In this document: positions 26,550-34,338 of the stretch, in pieces
How the letters are laid out: each line of letters begins with the position of its first letter
Position numbering within the stretch: position 1 is the first letter of the stretch
Assembly: GCF_021245725.1 (NCBI RefSeq)
Contig: NZ_JAJGSX010000003.1
Coordinates: 310,001 to 374,000, forward strand
From: Pseudonocardia sp. TRM90224
GTDB taxonomy: Bacteria > Actinomycetota > Actinomycetes > Mycobacteriales > Pseudonocardiaceae
Direction: 5' to 3'
Length of the DNA stretch: 64,000 bases
Made by a program: the position numbers and the translations under genes
The notes under the pieces: generated by a model
Told to the model about the DNA's origin: nothing
Databases searched by the model: none
What the model saw: only the letters and a program-made list of their open reading frames with translations

Positions 26550-27383
26550 TCAGGCGTCGACGAAGGTGTCGCTGTTGTCGGTGTAGTCGCTCGAGCTGTT
26601 GCCGGAGTCGTCGATGTCGATCGACGTGTGCTCGTTGCCCGAGTCGTTGATGCTGTTGTCGGTCTCGTGGTTGAACGCGTTGTCGTACGAGGTCTCGCTG
26701 TAGTCGTTGCCGACGTTGCTCAGGCTGTGGTCGCTGCTGTCGTTGAAGGAGTCGTTCGTCGAGTTGTCGGTCGTGCTGGCCGACGAGTTGCCGCCGATGG
26801 CGAACGAGCTGCCGTCGTCGACGTTGACGTTGCCGTCGATCTCGGTGCTCACGGCGTCGCCGCTGCCGAAGCTGGTCGTGTTGCCGTCGCCGTTCACGAC
26901 CTGGTTGCCGTCGCCGTTCACGTTGCCGTCGCCGGTGATGACGTCGCCGTTGATGTCGCCGCCGGCGCCGACCGCGCCGTCGCCGGAGACGACGTTCGAG
27001 TCGATGTCGATGTTCTGGTTGAACTCGCCACCGCGGTTGTCGATGTTCTGGTTCACCGAGTTGTCGACGATGGTGTCGCGGTCGTCGACGTAGTTGTTGT
27101 TCACGACCTGCGTGATGTACTCGGCCGGGCTCTGGTGCGGCTCCGGCGCCGGCAGAGTGACGTGGCCGCCACCGATGTGGTTGCCACCGGTCTCGTAGTC
27201 GCGGTCGAAGCTCGCCTCGTGGTTGTCCTCGTTGATGAGGGTCAGCGCGTCGACGATGTCCTGGTTCGACAGGTGGTCGAAGCCGTGCTCCGCGAGCGTC
27301 CCCTGCGGGTCGTCGTTGAAGTCCTGGCGAAGGTCGTCGTTCCAAAGGAGGCTGCGCAGGAACTCGATGAGGTTTGCGGACAT
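26550..27383 (-). CDS. IniB N-terminal-domain protein with Asn/Asp-rich repeat region (copy 3)
   Basis: A 277-residue protein with the IniB N-terminal domain (NLIEFLRSLLWNDDLRQDF...DIVDALTLINED, residues 4-52), a short linker, the EYITQVVNNNYVDDRD motif and then a long Asp/Asn/Ser/Gly region nearly identical in its centre to copy 1. The C-terminus varies (DSGNSSSDYTDNSDTFVDA). The ribosome site GGAG is 9 bases before ATG 27383. It is divergent from the Hsp70-like gene at 27668 and separated by 284 bp that contain its promoter box and several more GGGGATC copies. Confidence 0.82.
   Translation of the reverse strand: MSANLIEFLRSLLWNDDLRQDFNDDPQGTLAEHGFDHLSNQDIVDALTLINEDNHEASFDRDYETGGNHIGGGHVTLPAPEPHQSPAEYITQVVNNNYVDDRDTIVDNSVNQNIDNRGGEFNQNIDIDSNVVSGDGAVGAGGDINGDVITGDGNVNGDGNQVVNGDGNTTSFGSGDAVSTEIDGNVNVDDGSSFAIGGNSSASTTDNSTNDSFNDSSDHSLSNVGNDYSETSYDNAFNHETDNSINDSGNEHTSIDIDDSGNSSSDYTDNSDTFVDA
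26806..27105 (-). repeat. 300-bp near-identical core shared with 24661-24960
   Basis: Second copy of the shared coding core; no gaps and about 13 mismatches relative to 24661-24960. Encodes the VDDRDTIVDNSVNQNIDNRG to NVNVDDGSSFA part of copy 3. Confidence 0.85.
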
Positions 27384-27442
27384 GAGTGACTACTCCATTG
27401 CTTCGTGGGGAACGGCCGACTCCCCCGGCCGGCGCAGCTAAC

Positions 27443-27489
27443 AAGTTAGGGGGAGGGCGCCCTGCGGCAATCGGGGATCACCCAGGGTC
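27443..27489 (-). promoter_or_regulatory. iniB-type promoter with conserved upstream box (copy 3)
   Basis: ATCGGGGATC ACC CAGGGTC at 27470-27489 (plus-strand reading), exactly 21 bp from a minus-strand -10-like TAACTT (complement of 27443-27448), 59 bp upstream of the ATG at 27383. More GGGGATC copies occur near 27505-27550 in the region shared with the divergent Hsp70-like gene, which shows no copy of the full box facing it. Confidence 0.7.
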
Positions 27490-27667
27490 GTGGATCGCTC
27501 CGTTCGGGGATGGGGGATCATCACCCGTTAGGGGGTTTCGGGGATCCCGCCACACGTTCGGGTGTACGCCCTGTGAAGGGGCTAACGGACGACCGGGATA
27601 CTTCGATGGCGATGAAGGGGCCGCTCCGGCAACGGAGTGGCAACGTCGGGGCTTAAGGGGAAGTTTC

Positions 27668-29716
27668 ATGGGGTACCAGCTCGGGATCGACCTGGGAACG
27701 ACGTACACCGCAGCTGCGGTCTGCCGTTCCTCCGACCACGGCTGGGTGGACCCTGAAGTCGTCACGCTCGGCACCCGCAACGCGACCGTCGCATCCGTCC
27801 TGTTCATCGGGCCGGACGGCGGGGTCGTCGTCGGGGAGGCCGCCGAGCGGCGTGCCATCACCGACCCCGACCGCGTCGTGCGCGAGTTCAAGCGCCGCAT
27901 CGGCGACCCGACACCCGTTGTCGTCGCCGGACGGGCGTGGGCGCCGGAAGAGCTGTCCGCACGCCTGGTCAGGTGGGTCGTCGATCGCGTCGCCGAACGC
28001 GAGGGCGGCCCGGCCGAGCAGATCGCCGTCACCCATCCGGCCGCATGGGGGCAGCACAAGAAGGAGCTGCTCGCCGGTGCGCTGGCCGGGCAGGGCCTCG
28101 CGGTCACCTTCCTCGCCGAGCCGCAGGCCGCCGCGCTGCACTACGCGGAGGCCGAGCGGGTGGGCCCAGGCTCGACGATCGCGGTCTACGACCTCGGTGG
28201 CGGGACGTTCGACGCCGCTGTGGTCCGCAAGGCCGACCCCGCCGCGACCGCGGCCGGCCTCGTCGGGTTCGGGCTGCTGGGGCGCCCGGAGGGGCTCGAG
28301 CGGCTCGGTGGCATCGACTTCGACCAGGCCGTCTTCGAACACGTCGTCGAGGGGCTGCCCGGTGCGTTCACCGACCTCGACGAGAGTGACCCCGAGGTGC
28401 TCTCGGCGGTCGCGCGGATCCGTCGCGACTGCACCGACGCGAAGGAAGCGCTCAGCAGCGACACCGACGTGTCCATCCCGGTCATGCTCCCCGGCTCGCG
28501 CGGATCGGTCCGCCTGCACCGCAGCGAGTTCGAGAGCCTGATCCGGCCCTACGTCGAGGACACCGTCGAGGCGCTGCGCAAGGCCGTCGGCTCGGCCGGG
28601 CTCGCACCCGCGCAGCTCACGGCGGTGCTGCTGGTCGGTGGCTCCTCGCGCATCCCGCTCGTCGGGCAGCTGGTCTCGGAGCAGCTCGGCCGCCCCGTTG
28701 CGGTCGACGCCGACCCCAAGAACGCGATCGCGAAGGGCGCCGCCCTCGCCATCTCGCCGAAGCCGGTCGAGGTCGCCGCCCCGGCGCCGTCCCGGCGCGC
28801 CGCCGCACCGGCCGGAGCCGCCGGCGCCGCAGCGGGAGCCGCCGCGATGGCCGCCGGCAACATGGCGCCACCGCGTCCGCCGCGCCCGTCGCTGCCGAAC
28901 ACGCCGCCGCCTGGCGTCGACCGCACCGGTGCGCACCAACGCCAGGCCGGTCCGCCGCCCGGCGCGCACCAGGCCGGCCCGTACCCGACCGGGGCGCACC
29001 AGCAGGAACAGCAGTTCACAGGCTCGCACCGGTCCCCCGGCGGCCACTCGCACGAGTCGGCGAACTCGCTCTACACGGGCTCGACAGAACGGCCGCCGGA
29101 GCGCCGGTCCCGGCACGCCGCCGCACCGCCGCCACCACCGGAGCCGGACGACGACTGGGAGTACGACGCCGAGCCGGAGCAGCGCAAGCGGCCCGTGGGG
29201 ATGCTCATCGGCGTAGGTGGCCTGCTCGCCGTCGCCGCGATCGTGATCGCCGTGGTCCTCTCGCAGAACTCCGGGAACCCCAGCACCACGCCGGCCGGCA
29301 GCTCCACCGAGTCGACCTCCAAGCAGCAGGACCCCGGGCCCGCGCCTACCCCGCACCAGGGCACCAACGGTGGTGGGAAGACCGCCACCCGCGGGCCCGA
29401 CGCCGGCCCCGTCGAGCCCCCGCCGCCGTCCGCGGACACCAAACCGACGACCACCACACCGACCACCGCACCGACGACGACGGCGAAGCCCACGACGCAG
29501 GATTCCGAGCCGACAGCACCGGCCGACGAGTCGGCCGGTGCCGCAGGGCCGCCGCCGGCCGGACCGCCGACCGGCGGCACCGGGAATCTGCCCTCCGCCG
29601 CTCCGCCGGCCGTGACCGGACCGACCCCGGCGTCCGACGGCGTCGCACCGGCAGCTGCGAACCAGCCTGTCTCCACCGTGTCCGCCCCGGCGTCCGCCGA
29701 GACCGTCTCGGCGTAG
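27668..29716 (+). CDS. Hsp70-like ATPase with C-terminal transmembrane anchor
   Basis: A 682-residue protein. Residues 1-370 form an Hsp70-type nucleotide-binding domain: phosphate-1 motif GIDLGTTYTAAAV, connect region FLAEPQAAALHYAE, phosphate-2 YDLGGGTFDAAVV and adenosine motif LLVGGSSRIPLV. Instead of a DnaK substrate-binding domain there is an Ala/Pro/His/Gln-rich linker, one membrane helix (about 512-532, VGMLIGVGGLLAVAAIVIAVVL) and an extracytoplasmic Thr/Pro/Ser-rich tail. This is an actinobacterial Hsp70-like receptor-type protein, not the housekeeping DnaK. ATG 27668 follows AAGGGGAAG; the frame is open further upstream, but without family sequence. Location beside iniB-like genes suggests it works with the Ini envelope-stress system. 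Confidence 0.86.
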   Translation: MGYQLGIDLGTTYTAAAVCRSSDHGWVDPEVVTLGTRNATVASVLFIGPDGGVVVGEAAERRAITDPDRVVREFKRRIGDPTPVVVAGRAWAPEELSARLVRWVVDRVAEREGGPAEQIAVTHPAAWGQHKKELLAGALAGQGLAVTFLAEPQAAALHYAEAERVGPGSTIAVYDLGGGTFDAAVVRKADPAATAAGLVGFGLLGRPEGLERLGGIDFDQAVFEHVVEGLPGAFTDLDESDPEVLSAVARIRRDCTDAKEALSSDTDVSIPVMLPGSRGSVRLHRSEFESLIRPYVEDTVEALRKAVGSAGLAPAQLTAVLLVGGSSRIPLVGQLVSEQLGRPVAVDADPKNAIAKGAALAISPKPVEVAAPAPSRRAAAPAGAAGAAAGAAAMAAGNMAPPRPPRPSLPNTPPPGVDRTGAHQRQAGPPPGAHQAGPYPTGAHQQEQQFTGSHRSPGGHSHESANSLYTGSTERPPERRSRHAAAPPPPPEPDDDWEYDAEPEQRKRPVGMLIGVGGLLAVAAIVIAVVLSQNSGNPSTTPAGSSTESTSKQQDPGPAPTPHQGTNGGGKTATRGPDAGPVEPPPPSADTKPTTTTPTTAPTTTAKPTTQDSEPTAPADESAGAAGPPPAGPPTGGTGNLPSAAPPAVTGPTPASDGVAPAAANQPVSTVSAPASAETVSA

Positions 29717-29733
29717 TACGGGCCGGTAGTCCG

Positions 29734-29759
29734 CCGTTCGGGGGGATCCCCCCGAACGG
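29734..29759. terminator. 26-bp perfect palindrome after the Hsp70-like gene
   Basis: CCGTTCGGGGGGA (29734-29746) is followed directly by its complement (29747-29759). It lies 18 bp after the stop at 29716 and probably terminates that transcript. Confidence 0.75.
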
Positions 29760-29839
29760 TGTCACGATCATCGATCCCGCGGCGATGAAGGTGCGGGTGG
29801 CGCAGGGGGTTGCGCGTGGTCGTGGGAGGGAAGTGAGCG

Positions 29840-30142
29840 ATGCTCCGGTTGGGGTTCGCTGTCATCGGTCTGGAAGTCGCGGCTCTTGTGGTCGCCGTGC
29901 TGGGATTCGGGTGGCCGGTGCTGCTGATCGGCGGACCGTTGCTGCTCGGGACGGTGCTCGTGCTGCTCGTCTGCTGGCTGTTGACGGTGCCGCGGCGCAA
30001 GCTGCAGGAGCATCGGGCGAACCGCTGGGCAGAAGCGAACGCGGACGTCGCAGCGGCGCCGCAGCGTGGTCTGATGAGCGGCTTCTTCGAGATCCCCGTG
30101 CAAGGCGGTCCGGTTGATGACGTACAGGAAGCCCGTCGCTGA
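29840..30142 (+). CDS. small two-TM membrane protein, unknown function
   Basis: A 100-residue protein starting at ATG 29840 behind GGGAGGGAAG. Two adjacent membrane helices (LGFAVIGLEVAALVVAVLGF and PVLLIGGPLLLGTVLVLLVCWLL) are followed by a basic, amphipathic cytoplasmic tail. I do not recognise a family. Its 3' end overlaps the start of the GNAT gene by 26 nt, so the two are probably one transcript. Confidence 0.65.
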   Translation: MLRLGFAVIGLEVAALVVAVLGFGWPVLLIGGPLLLGTVLVLLVCWLLTVPRRKLQEHRANRWAEANADVAAAPQRGLMSGFFEIPVQGGPVDDVQEARR

Positions 30143-30602
30143 GCGGCTGTCCTCCGGGATCCTGATCCGGGCCGCGCGGCAGGAGGAGGCGGCCGAGCTG
30201 CGCGAGCTCGCGATCCGGTCCAAGTCCTACTGGCCCTACCCAGCCGATTTCCTCCGCCGCTGGGCCCGCCTGATGTCGCTCACGCCCGAGGTGATCGCGT
30301 CGAACGACGTGCGGGTCGCGGAGCGCGGGGGCGTCGTCGTCGGCTTCTCGACGGTGCTGCGCCGCGGCGCGGTCGCCGTGCTCGACGACCTGTGGCTCGA
30401 ACCGGACGAGATCGGCTCCGGTACCGGGCGGCTGCTCTTCGAGGACGCCGTCGAAGGCGCGGCTGCGGCCGGGGCGCGGCTGCTGGAATGGGAGGCCGAG
30501 CCGTACGCCGTCCCGTTCTACGAGCGGATGGGCGGGATCCACACCGGGTACGCCGACTCGCCGCTCGGGCGTCCCCTCCCGACGATGCACCTGCCGCTTT
30601 GA
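30117..30602 (+). CDS. GNAT family N-acetyltransferase
   Basis: A 161-residue acetyltransferase. The beta4 strand VAVLDDLWLEPDEIGSGTGRLLFEDAV contains the acetyl-CoA pyrophosphate-binding loop (here GSGTGRLL, close to the Q/RxxGxG/A consensus), and the C-terminal PFYERMGG motif is characteristic of the family. The substrate is unknown. Start ATG 30117 overlaps the upstream small membrane-protein gene; a TTG three bases earlier is the alternative. Confidence 0.82.
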   Translation: MTYRKPVAERLSSGILIRAARQEEAAELRELAIRSKSYWPYPADFLRRWARLMSLTPEVIASNDVRVAERGGVVVGFSTVLRRGAVAVLDDLWLEPDEIGSGTGRLLFEDAVEGAAAAGARLLEWEAEPYAVPFYERMGGIHTGYADSPLGRPLPTMHLPL

Positions 30603-30659
30603 GGGGCATCGGAGTGGCCCAGTGCCGCGAGGCCGCACCCGAGCAGGCATGCTGAACAA

Positions 30660-31481
30660 GTGGTGATCGGCTTGATCGTCGCCGTGGTGGCGATGGTCCT
30701 CAACAGTGTCGGGGCGCTGCTTGCCGCCGATGCCGCAGGCCGGGCCACCCGAAAGCGGCCGATCGCGGTGCAGCCGCGCTACCTGCTGGCCTTGTTCGTC
30801 GACCTCTGCGCGTTCCTCTTCACGGTGGTCGCGCTGCGCCAGCTGCCCGTCTTCGCGGTGCAGGCGGTCATCGGCGGTTCCATCGCGCTGACCGCTGTGG
30901 TCGGGGCCCGGCTCAACGACACCAGGCTCGACCGCCCCACCCGGATCGCCGTCGCGACCTGCGTCGCCGGCCTCGCCGTCGTGGCCGCGAGCGCGGGCAC
31001 GGAGGCGCCGCCCGTCACCGCGGGGGTCGTCGACGCCATCCTGATCACGGTGGTGCTCGTGCTCGCCGTTGCAGTGCTGGTGCTGCGGCAGTACTCGCGC
31101 GCGTGGCCGCTCTCGATCTGCGCAGGCATGGGTTTCGGTGGCATCTCGCTCGCCGTGCGTGCCGCGCACGTCGAGGTGGGCCCCGGCTTCTCGTTGCTGG
31201 CGCTGCTCGGCCAGCCGGGCACGTACCTCGTCGTCGGCTTCTGGCTGGTCGGCATGGTGGCGTGGTCGGCGGCGCTCGCACGGGGGAACGTCGGCACGGT
31301 CACCGCGCTGCTCGTCGTGACCCAGGTGGTGCTGCCGGGCATCGTCGGGATCGTGCTGCTCGGCGACCCGGTGCGCGAAGGGTGGACCTGGCCGTTCATC
31401 CTGGGTCTCCTCACAGCCGTCGCCGGTGTCGTCGTGCTGACCAGCCGCCCGCAGCGCCCGCGCAGATCACGGGTGCGCTAG
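30660..31481 (+). CDS. DMT-superfamily-type integral membrane protein
   Basis: A 273-residue protein with about nine to ten membrane helices and very short loops, in two pseudo-repeats (for example LIVAVVAMVLNSVGALLAADA and GNVGTVTALLVVTQVVLPGIVGIVLLGD). The second-repeat motif ALLVVTQVVLPGIVGIVLLGDPVREGW resembles EamA/DMT metabolite exporters. The transported compound cannot be deduced. GTG 30660 or the adjacent GTG 30663 is the start. Confidence 0.75.
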   Translation: MVIGLIVAVVAMVLNSVGALLAADAAGRATRKRPIAVQPRYLLALFVDLCAFLFTVVALRQLPVFAVQAVIGGSIALTAVVGARLNDTRLDRPTRIAVATCVAGLAVVAASAGTEAPPVTAGVVDAILITVVLVLAVAVLVLRQYSRAWPLSICAGMGFGGISLAVRAAHVEVGPGFSLLALLGQPGTYLVVGFWLVGMVAWSAALARGNVGTVTALLVVTQVVLPGIVGIVLLGDPVREGWTWPFILGLLTAVAGVVVLTSRPQRPRRSRVR

Positions 31482-31530
31482 TTCCGTTTCGTCCATGACG
31501 CCCGGCGGTCGCGGGGGCCACCATGTCCCC

Positions 31531-31869
31531 ATGCCGACTTGGGACGACGTCGTGGAGATGGCCATGGCACTGCCGGAGGTCGAGGTGTCGACCTCGTACG
31601 GCACACCCGCGCTGAAGGTGAAGGGCAAGGGCTTCGCCCGGCTGCGCACCGAGGCCGAGGGCGGGCTCGTGCTGATGTGCGAGATGTCGGAGAAGGAGGC
31701 CCTGCTCGCATCCGGCGACCCGGCCTTCTACACGACCCCGCACTACGACGGCTACGGCTCCATACTCGTCGACCTGGAGAAGGTGGGGCGCGCGCAGCTC
31801 GGCGAGCTGGTGGAGGACGCGTGGCGGCACCGCGCGCCGGCCAGGGTGCGCGCCGCCTACGACACCTGA
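31531..31869 (+). CDS. MmcQ/YjbR family protein
   Basis: A 112-residue protein of the YjbR double-wing fold: MALPEVEVSTSYGTPALKVKGKGFARL at the N-terminus, then CEMSEKEALLASGDPAFYTTPHYDGYGSILVDLEKV. Family members are often called DNA-binding-like but their role is not established. Start ATG 31531 is chosen because family members begin at this point (MPTWDDVVEMAMALPE); the frame is open to 31495. The 3' end overlaps the convergent GNAT gene by 13 nt. Confidence 0.85.
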   Translation: MPTWDDVVEMAMALPEVEVSTSYGTPALKVKGKGFARLRTEAEGGLVLMCEMSEKEALLASGDPAFYTTPHYDGYGSILVDLEKVGRAQLGELVEDAWRHRAPARVRAAYDT

Positions 31870-32438
31870 GCCGCCTGAGCCACCGCCCATTCCGCGCGGG
31901 TCAGGGCGTACTCCACGTCGCCGTGCTCCGCGCCCTCGATGCCCACCGAGTCGGGGTCGTCGAACGTCTTCACGAAGCGCAGCCCAGCCTTCTCCATCAC
32001 GCGCCGCGACCCGGTGTTGATCGTCATCGTCCACGCGACGACCCGCTCGACACCGAACTCGGCGAAGCCCTTCTCGACGACGGCGCGGGCACCTTCCGCC
32101 CCGAACCCGCGGCCCCATGCGGCCTTGTTGAGCCGGTAGCCCAGCTCGACCTCACCCGGTGCGGGGTCGTGCGCGGGCGGCCTGAGGAAGAACCAGCCGA
32201 GGAAGGTGCCCGTCGCGCGTTCGATCGCGGCCCAGTACCCGAACCCCGGCGTGGTGTCGTACCAGCGCCGGTAGTTCGGGATGTGTTCCGTGCGGATCTC
32301 CTCGGCCGTCAGCTCGATCGTCGGGGTGAGGTAGCGCATGACGTCCGGGTCGGTGCTCAACGCGAGGAGGTCGTCGACGTCGGCCTCGGTCATCCTGCGC
32401 AGGACGAGCCGGTCGGTTTCGAGGTAGATCCGCACCAC
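31857..32438 (-). CDS. GNAT family N-acetyltransferase, RimJ/RimL type
   Basis: A 193-residue acetyltransferase with the RimJ/RimL-like start LETDRLVLRRMTEADVDDLLAL, a middle EVELGYRLNKAAWGRGFGAEGARAVVEKGF containing the acetyl-CoA loop, and INTGSRRVMEKAGLRFV near the C-terminus. It may acetylate a small molecule or a protein N-terminus; the target is unknown. It converges on, and overlaps by 13 nt, the YjbR gene. Confidence 0.88.
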   Translation of the reverse strand: MVRIYLETDRLVLRRMTEADVDDLLALSTDPDVMRYLTPTIELTAEEIRTEHIPNYRRWYDTTPGFGYWAAIERATGTFLGWFFLRPPAHDPAPGEVELGYRLNKAAWGRGFGAEGARAVVEKGFAEFGVERVVAWTMTINTGSRRVMEKAGLRFVKTFDDPDSVGIEGAEHGDVEYALTRAEWAVAQAAQVS

Positions 32439-32460
32439 GTCATTCTCGCGCGGGGCGCGA

Positions 32461-33282
32461 TCAGGTTTCGGAGAGGACGGCGCGCAGCCGGGTGGCGAAC
32501 GTCGCCGGGTCGTCGACGAAGGCGATGTGACCGCCGCCGAACATGGTCGGCTCCGTGCCGAGCAGCGCGGTGAGCGCCCGTGCCGAGCGGTCGCAGAAGT
32601 TCCCCGCTGAGTCCTCGCCGATGCCGATCAGGACGCGGGCGTCGACCGTGCGCAGCCGCTCGACGTCGGGCATCCACCGGGTGGTGGGGCGGAGCATGCG
32701 GGTGTACTGGTAGTCGTCGTCGGCGACGGCTTGCGCGTCGCGGTCGGCGCCGACCATCTGCTCGAACACCGGCTCCGGCACGTGCATGTCGGCCATGTCG
32801 AAGAACATGCGCCACGCGCCCCTGATGTCACCCGAGAGGTAGGTGGTGATCATGTCCTCGGTCCGCGCGGCGAGCTCCGCGTGGTCGTCGACCACGCCCT
32901 GCAGCGGCGGCTCGTGCGCGACCACCGTTCCGACCAGCTCCGGGTGGTCCTGTGCCAGCGCGAGCACGCTCACGGCGCCGCCGCTGGAGCCGAGCACGTC
33001 GGCCTTGCCCGCGTCGAGGTGCGTGATGAGGCGCGCGAGGTCGTCGGCGCGCAGCTCGGGTGTCGAGTCGGCCCCGCGGTCGTCGACGGAGCTGCGGTTG
33101 ATGCCGCGCGGATCCGTCGTGAGCACGGTGTGGTCGGTGGCGAGCAGGTCGGCGAGAGGCCCGAACGAACGCGCGTCCATCGGGGCGGCGACGAGCACGA
33201 CGAGCGGGCCGCTGCCGCGGACCTCGTAGTAGAGGTGCGCGCCGGGGACGTCGAGCACGTCGGTGGTGATCGTGTTTGTCAT
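32461..33282 (-). CDS. alpha/beta-fold hydrolase
   Basis: A 273-residue alpha/beta hydrolase. The nucleophile elbow is GSSGG (residues 98-102, Ser100), preceded by the oxyanion region LVAAPMDARSF and TDPRGINRSS, and the C-terminal GGGHIAFVDDP supplies the catalytic His. No signal peptide, so cytoplasmic. The substrate is unknown. It is 22 bp upstream of, and co-directional with, the GNAT gene at 32438. Confidence 0.87.
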   Translation of the reverse strand: MTNTITTDVLDVPGAHLYYEVRGSGPLVVLVAAPMDARSFGPLADLLATDHTVLTTDPRGINRSSVDDRGADSTPELRADDLARLITHLDAGKADVLGSSGGAVSVLALAQDHPELVGTVVAHEPPLQGVVDDHAELAARTEDMITTYLSGDIRGAWRMFFDMADMHVPEPVFEQMVGADRDAQAVADDDYQYTRMLRPTTRWMPDVERLRTVDARVLIGIGEDSAGNFCDRSARALTALLGTEPTMFGGGHIAFVDDPATFATRLRAVLSET

Positions 33283-33375
33283 GGCGGGTAGGACTCCCTC
33301 CGCGGCGCCGAGTCATCGCGAACGAAGAAGAATCTTGCGTCACACAGGTCGCCCGCCGGGGTGGGTGGTCGGGGG

Positions 33376-33416
33376 TGCCAGGAAAGCCACTTTCCTGGCA
33401 ACGTGTGCGTTGCGCA
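33376..33416. repeat. hairpin pair of the CAGGAAAGCCACTTTCCTG family
   Basis: TGCCAGGAAAG (33376-33386) and CTTTCCTGGCA (33390-33400) with a CCA loop, then GTGCG/CGCAC (about 33404-33416). The 19-nt core and the order of the two stems match 8934-8974. Confidence 0.75.
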
Positions 33417-33487
33417 CGCATCCCCTCGCGGGTAGGTCGCGCCGTGCGGCCGGGGTGGGCTGTACGGAACGGCTCACCCGGCGCCAC

Positions 33488-33540
33488 ATGGAACCCCTGT
33501 GGCGGGCTTGCAACGTTGCACGGCCGCCACAAGGTTCCAT
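33488..33540. repeat. 53-nt interrupted palindrome
   Basis: Outer arms ATGGAACC/GGTTCCAT (33488-33495, 33533-33540), middle arms TGTGGCGG/CCGCCACA (33498-33505, 33524-33531) and a central perfect palindrome GCAACGTTGC (33510-33519). No gene overlaps it convincingly. Confidence 0.8.
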
Positions 33541-33678
33541 GTCGTGGATGGGGGCAGGGTCAGCGGGCGCTCGCTCACGTCTGGACGTGAACGACTGCGA
33601 GTTGATCAACCCGGGGCCAGTGGGCCGCGCCGTGCGGCAGGGGCGGGCTCCCGGGGGTTGGGAGCGGGGTCGCACTTT

Positions 33679-33720
33679 GCACACCGGGGGGTGTGCTTTG
33701 CACATGGTCGGCCATGTGCA
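33679..33720 (-). terminator. double hairpin downstream of the VOC gene
   Basis: GCACACC/GGTGTGC (33679-33685, 33690-33696) and TGCACATGG/CCATGTGCA (33699-33707, 33712-33720, loop TCGG). They follow the VOC gene stop at 33759 on the minus strand. Confidence 0.65.
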
Positions 33721-33758
33721 CGGTGTGTCGACGGTGCGCAACGTCCACCTGAGCGCGT

Positions 33759-34160
33759 TCACGAAGGGGCGGGCCCGAGCAGGTCCCATCGGTTGCCGGC
33801 GACGTCGAGGAAGACGACCACCTGTCCGTACTGCTCGGTCCTGGGCTCGCCGAGGAACTCGACGCCGGCCGCTCGCATGCGCTGGTAGCGGGTGTCGAAG
33901 TCGTCGACGTGGAGGAAGAAGCCGACCCGCCCGGCGTGCTGCTGGCCGATCCCGGCGACCTGGTGCTCGCCGTCGGCACGGGCGAGGAGGATGCCCGTCT
34001 CCGCACCCGGCGGCCGGACGACCACCCAACGCTTGGGCCGGCCGTCGTTGGTGCTCGCCGGTGAGTCCTCGACCAGCTCGAACCCCAGCGCCCGGGTGAA
34101 GAACTCGATGGCGTCGTCGTAGTCCTCGACGAGGATCGCGGTCAGCTGCAGGAAGGCCAT
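33759..34160 (-). CDS. VOC family (glyoxalase/bleomycin-resistance-like) protein
   Basis: A 133-residue single-copy VOC protein: LQLTAILVEDYDDAIEFFTRALGFELVED at the N-terminus, GRVGFFLHVDDFDTRYQRMRAAGVEF in the middle and VVVFLDVAGNRWDLLGP at the end, the usual beta-alpha-beta-beta-beta paired modules. Function (dioxygenase, isomerase, resistance) is not predictable. ATG 34160 is the family-like start; the same frame is open upstream to beyond 34304, but that part reads like unrelated remnant sequence. Confidence 0.85.
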   Translation of the reverse strand: MAFLQLTAILVEDYDDAIEFFTRALGFELVEDSPASTNDGRPKRWVVVRPPGAETGILLARADGEHQVAGIGQQHAGRVGFFLHVDDFDTRYQRMRAAGVEFLGEPRTEQYGQVVVFLDVAGNRWDLLGPAPS

Positions 34161-34338
34161 GAGCGTCACTGTTGCAGCGCGGGGCCGCAAGTGGGACCGG
34201 ATGGCGGCGAGGGCGGTGTTCAGTTCGGAGGTGTACGGCTCTCCGGGGTCCAGCGGGTGGGCGCGGACGAAGGTCTCGATGCCGGCACGCAGGCCGGCCA
34301 GCACGTCCGGGACCAGGAGAAAGTCTGAGACTTGATGA
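34161..34338 (-). pseudogene. degenerate remnant in frame with the VOC gene
   Basis: Minus-strand reading gives protein-like sequence (SDFLLVPDVLAGLRAGIETF, then VRAHPLDPGEPYTSELNTAL) with no start codon of its own, continuous with the VOC frame. I do not recognise its family. It lies beside a damaged gene, so I treat it as a leftover of a disrupted coding region. Confidence 0.3.

Larger units (their letters stand above)
33283..33758. other. 476-bp spacer rich in hairpins, no gene
   Basis: Upstream of the alpha/beta hydrolase (minus) and downstream of the VOC gene (minus). Open frames through it have no family signature. It contains four strong inverted repeats, listed separately at 33376, 33488 and 33679. 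Confidence 0.6.

Noticed and set aside
33263..34099. Plus-strand open frame across the hairpin-rich spacer
   Set aside because: Arg-rich, overlaps hairpins and the antisense of the VOC gene; no ribosome site or family.
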